Shown here piece after piece: positions 60,571 to 64,000 of a DNA stretch of 64,000 nt. The notes beneath the pieces are model-generated. The model did no database searches. It was not told where the DNA came from and was given only the letters and a program-made list of their open reading frames with translations. Both the position numbers and the translations under genes were made by a program. Location: NCBI GenBank assembly GCA_963931615.1, contig OZ007032.1, positions 1,612,001 to 1,676,000 of the forward strand, in the 5' to 3' direction. The DNA is from Coprenecus sp902388455 (GTDB lineage: Bacteria > Bacteroidota > Bacteroidia > Bacteroidales > UBA932). Each line of letters starts with the position of its first letter. Within the stretch, counting starts at the first letter, position 1.

Positions 60571-60578
60571 CAAATATA
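60571..60578 (-). promoter_or_regulatory. -7 element of the CDF transporter gene
   Basis: Minus-strand TATATTTG, full match, 18 bases before the ATG at 60552. Confidence 0.5.
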
Positions 60579-60666
60579 GTCTACCGGCAGAACAAATGCA
60601 AACTCCGGCTATAATCTACGCAAGTGCGTTCAAAAAAACCCATTTCCGCAGATTATGAAATTATAT

Positions 60667-60700
60667 TTTGCGCAAATGGCGTTTTTTATTACATTTGCGC
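60667..60700 (+). promoter_or_regulatory. Promoter with overlapping operator-like palindrome for the ATPase gene
   Basis: TTTG 60667-60670, exactly 19 bases, TACATTTG 60690-60697. A perfect 9-bp inverted repeat GCGCAAATG (60670-60678) and CATTTGCGC (60692-60700) covers the edge of the -33 and all of the -7 box. A partial direct copy of CGCAGATTAT also flanks it (60647-60656 and 60699-60708). Confidence 0.75.
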
Positions 60701-60717
60701 AGATTATAACGAGTGTT

Positions 60718-62163
60718 ATGAAGATAATCGGCAGAGAAAAGGAAATAAAAATCCTCGAAGATCACTTGAATTCAGATAAATCCGAATTCATCGCTGTATA
60801 CGGCCGCCGCCGCGTGGGAAAAACATTCCTCATCCGTATGGCCGCAAAAGATGACTTCGCTTTTTTCATCACGGGAGTCCATGACGCTCCCATGTCGGAA
60901 CAACTGACAAATTTTGCCGTTGCCCTGCAGAGATATTCAAAAGCGGAGCGGCTGTCCGTCCCCAAAAATTGGATTCTGGCATTTTTTGAACTGTCCAAAT
61001 ACCTGGAAACGCTGCCGGAAGGGGCTAAAACGATTTTTATAGACGAACTGCCCTGGATGGACACGCCGAGATCCGGTTTTATAGCCGCACTGGAAAACTT
61101 CTGGAACAGCTGGGCATCCTTACGCAGCGACATAAAACTGATAGTCTGCGGCTCAGCCACGTCATGGATAATAAACAATCTCATCCACAACCGCGGAGGA
61201 CTGCACAACCGGCTGACTTATCATCTTTCTCTCGCGCCCTTCAATCTCCACGAATGCGGAGAGTACTTCGCTTCCAATGGTTTTTCCTACACCAGGAAAC
61301 AGATTGCAGAATGCTATATGGCTGTCGGAGGTATTCCCTACTACCTGTCGATGATGGACCGGTCACTGAGCCTCGCCCAAAATATAGACCGGCTGTTTTT
61401 TGCCGATGACGCCCTCCTGAAAGACGAGTTCTACGACCTGTACCACGCGCTTTTCAAGAATGCAGCTCCGCACACCGCAGTAGTTACGGCTCTGGCTTCG
61501 AAGGGCATAGGCATGACACGGGGCGAGCTGCTCCAGGCCACGGGGCTTACTGACAACGGAGCATTCAGCACCGTTCTGGAAGAACTGGAGCAATGCGGTT
61601 TCATCCGGTCATACGAGCCGTTCGGGAAACCCCGTAATGTAAATAACAAAAGACAGAAAACCAACACCGTCTTCCAGCTGATGGATTTCTACACTCTGTT
61701 CTACTACAGATTTATACTCAGCAACCGCTACCGCGATACACACTTCTGGACCAACTCCCTGAACAGTCCGCTGCACGGCACCTGGGCCGGACTGGCATTC
61801 GAAATGCTGTGCCTGTTCCACCTGCCGCAGATAAAACACGCCCTCGGCATATCCGGCGTCCTTACGCTGGCATGTTCATGGAGAGGCTCGGCCGGAGAGA
61901 AAGGCGCCCAGATAGATCTTCTGATCGACAGAAAGGACAACACAATCAATCTGTGCGAGATAAAATACGTGAATGACGTATTTGAAATCGACAAGGATTA
62001 TGCGTCGGCTCTGGAGAACAAAATCAACGTATTCGTATCCGGAACGCAGACCAGGAAATCTGTTATCCTGACACTTATCTCCACTTTCGGTATCAAACAG
62101 AACAAATACAGCGACCTCGTCCAATGCGAGGTTCTGCTCGATGACCTGTTCCAAAAAATATAA
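60718..62163 (+). CDS. P-loop ATPase with winged helix and DUF234-type nuclease-like domain
   Basis: 481 residues from ATG 60718, just after the promoter; an upstream in-frame ATG at 60655 precedes it. YGRRRVGKTFLIR is Walker A, TIFIDELPWMD Walker B, VCGSATSWI the sensor. A winged-helix stretch follows (VTALASKGIGMTRGELLQATGLTDNGAFSTVLEELEQCGF), then a C-terminal PD-(D/E)XK-like domain (EKGAQIDLLIDRKDNTINLCEIKYV). This is the archaeal-type ATPase/DUF234 family, frequent and mobile in Bacteroidales, of unclear role (toxin or DNA-handling roles proposed). The AT-richer composition suggests transfer. Distant relative of the remnant at 25.7-26.2 kb. Confidence 0.88.
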   Translation: MKIIGREKEIKILEDHLNSDKSEFIAVYGRRRVGKTFLIRMAAKDDFAFFITGVHDAPMSEQLTNFAVALQRYSKAERLSVPKNWILAFFELSKYLETLPEGAKTIFIDELPWMDTPRSGFIAALENFWNSWASLRSDIKLIVCGSATSWIINNLIHNRGGLHNRLTYHLSLAPFNLHECGEYFASNGFSYTRKQIAECYMAVGGIPYYLSMMDRSLSLAQNIDRLFFADDALLKDEFYDLYHALFKNAAPHTAVVTALASKGIGMTRGELLQATGLTDNGAFSTVLEELEQCGFIRSYEPFGKPRNVNNKRQKTNTVFQLMDFYTLFYYRFILSNRYRDTHFWTNSLNSPLHGTWAGLAFEMLCLFHLPQIKHALGISGVLTLACSWRGSAGEKGAQIDLLIDRKDNTINLCEIKYVNDVFEIDKDYASALENKINVFVSGTQTRKSVILTLISTFGIKQNKYSDLVQCEVLLDDLFQKI

Positions 62164-62168
62164 CTGAT

Positions 62169-63308
62169 ATGATTAAAATGACAATAAGAATATCGGCGGC
62201 ACTCCTGCTGGCCGCCATGATTTTCTCCTGCGGCGGCAGCGGCGGCAGGACTACGGACGGAGAGAGTGTCGGGATGCGGTACGCCCGGTACCTGAGCATC
62301 TCCGACTGCGGCAGCTACACTGTGGCCGACATCACCAACCCCTGGGACACTGCCCGTCTCCTGCACCGCTACATCCTCGTACCGCAGGACTCTCCCCTGC
62401 CTCAGGACATACCTCAGGGCACGCTCGTCCGCACCCCCATTGACCGCATCATCGTCTACTCCTCGGTACATGCCTCGATAATCGACGCCCTCGGAGCCTC
62501 CGACCGCATAGCCGGAGTCTGTGAGCCGGAGTACATGACATGCCGGGCCGTGCTTGACGGCGTAGCCGAAGGACGCATCACCGACTGCGGCAGCTCCGTA
62601 TCCCCCAGCATCGAGCGGATAGCCGGAGCCGGCGGACAGGTGATCATCGCCTCCCCGTTCCAGAACGGCAGCTACGGGGCGGCCGGCAAGCTGGGGATTC
62701 CCATCATCGAGGCGGCTGACTACATGGAGAACGACCCTCTGGGCCGCACAGAATGGATCCGGCTCTTCGGCCTGCTGCTCGACTGTCCCGACCGGGCCGA
62801 CTCCCTCTTCCGGGCCGCCGAGACCGGATACAACAGCATCCGGGACAGCGTCGCCGGACACATCCGGGACAACGGGGCACACCGCCCCACCCTTCTGGCC
62901 GAGCGCAAGTACGGAGCCTCCTGGGACGTCCCCGGCGGAGCCAGCTACATGGTCCGCATCTATACCGACGCAGGAGCCGACTACATCTTCAGCGGCACCA
63001 CTACTTCCGCCAATGTCAACATGTCCTTTGAGAATGTCCTCCGCGAGGGCATCGACGCCGACATCTGGGTCCTCAAATACTGGAGCCCGCAGCCCATGAC
63101 CTACTCCTCCCTTGAAGCCGAATACAGCCTCTACTCCCGGTTCAACGCATTCCAGAACCGACAGGTCTACGGCTGCAACACCTACTCCTCCACCTACTAC
63201 GACGACATCGTCCTCCACCCCTCATGGATTCTCGAGGACCTGGCCGCCGTCTTCCATCCCGACCTCTTCCCCGGCCATGAGCCGCGCTACTTCAAGCCAC
63301 TACAGTAA
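62169..63308 (+). CDS. ABC-type iron/cobalamin substrate-binding lipoprotein
   Basis: 379 residues. Lipobox MIFSC followed by a Gly-rich spacer. PIDRIIVYSSVHASIIDALGASDRIAGVCEPEY is the first lobe of BtuF/FecB-type binding proteins, and FSGTTTSANVNMSFENVLREGIDADIWVLKYW the second. Its permease and ATPase genes are not in the window right after it, unlike in the usual operon. A corrinoid or siderophore ligand is plausible. It begins 5 bases after the ATPase gene, probably by chance insertion of that gene. Confidence 0.85.
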   Translation: MIKMTIRISAALLLAAMIFSCGGSGGRTTDGESVGMRYARYLSISDCGSYTVADITNPWDTARLLHRYILVPQDSPLPQDIPQGTLVRTPIDRIIVYSSVHASIIDALGASDRIAGVCEPEYMTCRAVLDGVAEGRITDCGSSVSPSIERIAGAGGQVIIASPFQNGSYGAAGKLGIPIIEAADYMENDPLGRTEWIRLFGLLLDCPDRADSLFRAAETGYNSIRDSVAGHIRDNGAHRPTLLAERKYGASWDVPGGASYMVRIYTDAGADYIFSGTTTSANVNMSFENVLREGIDADIWVLKYWSPQPMTYSSLEAEYSLYSRFNAFQNRQVYGCNTYSSTYYDDIVLHPSWILEDLAAVFHPDLFPGHEPRYFKPLQ

Positions 63309-63374
63309 TTTTAAGGGGGAAAACAAGCCCTGAAAAGAGGCCTAAAACGTTAATTTAAAATTCAATCGACAAGG

Positions 63375-63406
63375 CAAAAGTAGTGCATTTCCGTCAAAGC
63401 GGCAAA
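63375..63406 (-). promoter_or_regulatory. Candidate minus-strand promoter pointing into the 3' end of the binding-protein gene
   Basis: Minus-strand TTTG (63406-63403), 20 bases, TACTTTTG (63382-63375). No minus-strand gene follows. The rest of 63309-63502 shows no other feature. Confidence 0.3.
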
Positions 63407-63502
63407 TATATCTGTCATAAAAGTAATTAAAACGTTTCCAAACCACATACAGCCTTTCCGACAACCGGATAGGATTTAGACGAACGTTTAAACTTACTTA
63501 AA

Positions 63503-64000
63503 ATGAAAATGCACGCACTGTCAAAACTTCTGATGCCTGCTGCTGTTTTCGGCATTGCCCTGGCCTCCTGCACCAAAGAGCCGCTGCAGGAGCACGGAGG
63601 GCAGACCGAGATCAGACTGGGCAGCGGCATAGAGCTGCAATCGAAAGCTTCATTTACCCAGGCCGACACGCAGATACCAGCCGGAGAGCAGGTCCTCGTG
63701 TGGATAGACCGGAACGTCACGGACCTCCCGGCCCTGTACGGTCAGACAATGACGGCTGACGGCAGCGGCAACCTGAGCGGCGGGACCAAGATGTTCTTTC
63801 CCATGAACGGAGACCACATCAACATCTACTCCCTGCACACAAATGCCGCCATATCTGCCGACACCTACCCTGCAGAGACATTCACACACGAGGTCAAGGC
63901 CACATTCCCCGAAACCAACACCCAGCTCGTGGAGGGTACGGAGGTCAGGGTCTGGGTGGATGAGGCGGCTGAAACCGCTGTCCCTCTCTACGAGAACAAC
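63503..64000 (+). CDS. Fimbrillin-like lipoprotein, N-terminal part (cut by window edge)
   Basis: 166 codons are open to the window end. Lipobox ALASC (Cys23) then a charged spacer. SKASFTQADTQIPAGEQVLVWIDRN, GTKMFFPMNGDHINIYSLH fit the first domain of the fimbrillin/Mfa-like family, whose members form or anchor surface pili after lipoprotein processing. A fim/mfa cluster may follow outside the window. Confidence 0.8.
   Translation, partial: MKMHALSKLLMPAAVFGIALASCTKEPLQEHGGQTEIRLGSGIELQSKASFTQADTQIPAGEQVLVWIDRNVTDLPALYGQTMTADGSGNLSGGTKMFFPMNGDHINIYSLHTNAAISADTYPAETFTHEVKATFPETNTQLVEGTEVRVWVDEAAETAVPLYENN

Noticed and set aside
61998..63218. Minus-strand open frame of 406 codons
   Set aside because: Shadow of the substrate-binding lipoprotein and the ATPase genes; Val/Gly-rich with no motif.

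Overview
The window looks like a chromosomal segment of a gut-type member of the order Bacteroidales (Bacteroidota) with fairly high GC, possibly Rikenellaceae or a neighbouring family. The evidence is the many intergenic matches to the Bacteroidota promoter (TTTG, about 19 nt, TAnnTTTG), the large number of Cys-anchored surface lipoproteins (DUF4493, PCMD, calycin-like, BACON, fimbrillin types), a fused MurF-Alr, a split 5'-nucleotidase, a serine-type sulfatase with an anSME-like maturase, and a coenzyme-B12 methylmalonyl-CoA mutase pair. No tRNA, rRNA, CRISPR array, prophage or intact insertion sequence was seen.

Layout. 1-8.3 kb: start of a PatB/MalY-type C-S lyase, rpsU, a sulfatase, then mutB, mutA and hutU on the minus strand (propionate/succinate and histidine metabolism). 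8.4-20.5 kb: surface lipoproteins. Two are on the plus strand; facing them is a six-gene minus-strand operon of DUF4493/PCMD lipoproteins and a small beta-barrel, ending in an anSME-like radical SAM gene. 20.5-24.7 kb: parE, an acyltransferase and an acyl-CoA ligase. 24.7-26.2 kb: an array of six 40-bp palindromic cores at an exact 105-bp period, followed by a decayed DUF4143-type ATPase. 26.2-31.4 kb: an accessory cluster with a signal peptidase I homologue, a thioredoxin-like/DUF1573 lipoprotein, a 6-bladed propeller lipoprotein, a 38-residue Cys-containing peptide gene not usually called, a small secreted protein, and a TPR-HTH regulator broken by one in-frame TAG. 31.4-39.8 kb: split 5'-nucleotidase, a 119-bp hairpin repeat, a NatAB-like ABC exporter, a CNNM/CorC protein, tdk, rsmI and a ComEA-like protein. 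40-43.5 kb: three AT-richer surface lipoprotein genes, then what looks like the left end of an IS3-family element. 43.7-48.4 kb: a sensory [FeFe]-hydrogenase-like module (2Fe-2S ferredoxin, hydrogenase-PAS protein, SpoIIE phosphatase) behind an Xaa-Pro aminopeptidase. 48.4-52.1 kb: isoaspartyl peptidase, DPP-IV-like peptidase and a PAS protein. 52.5-57.2 kb: pdxS-pdxT, an AGCS symporter, a HAD phosphatase and a ThiD-like kinase. 57.2-64 kb: murF-alr, a CDF transporter, an ATPase with an operator-like palindrome, a metal/corrin-type substrate-binding lipoprotein and a cut-off fimbrillin-like gene.

How the genes work together. The serine-type sulfatase needs an anSME-type enzyme for its formylglycine, and an anSME-like gene lies 9 kb away. 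The peptide/propeller/thioredoxin/signal-peptidase cluster resembles a recurrent but functionally undefined Bacteroidales export-and-processing locus; it is the best candidate here for an undescribed system. The hydrogenase-PAS/SpoIIE module looks like redox or H2 sensing wired to protein dephosphorylation. All functions are inferred from reading the translated sequences; no database search was possible.
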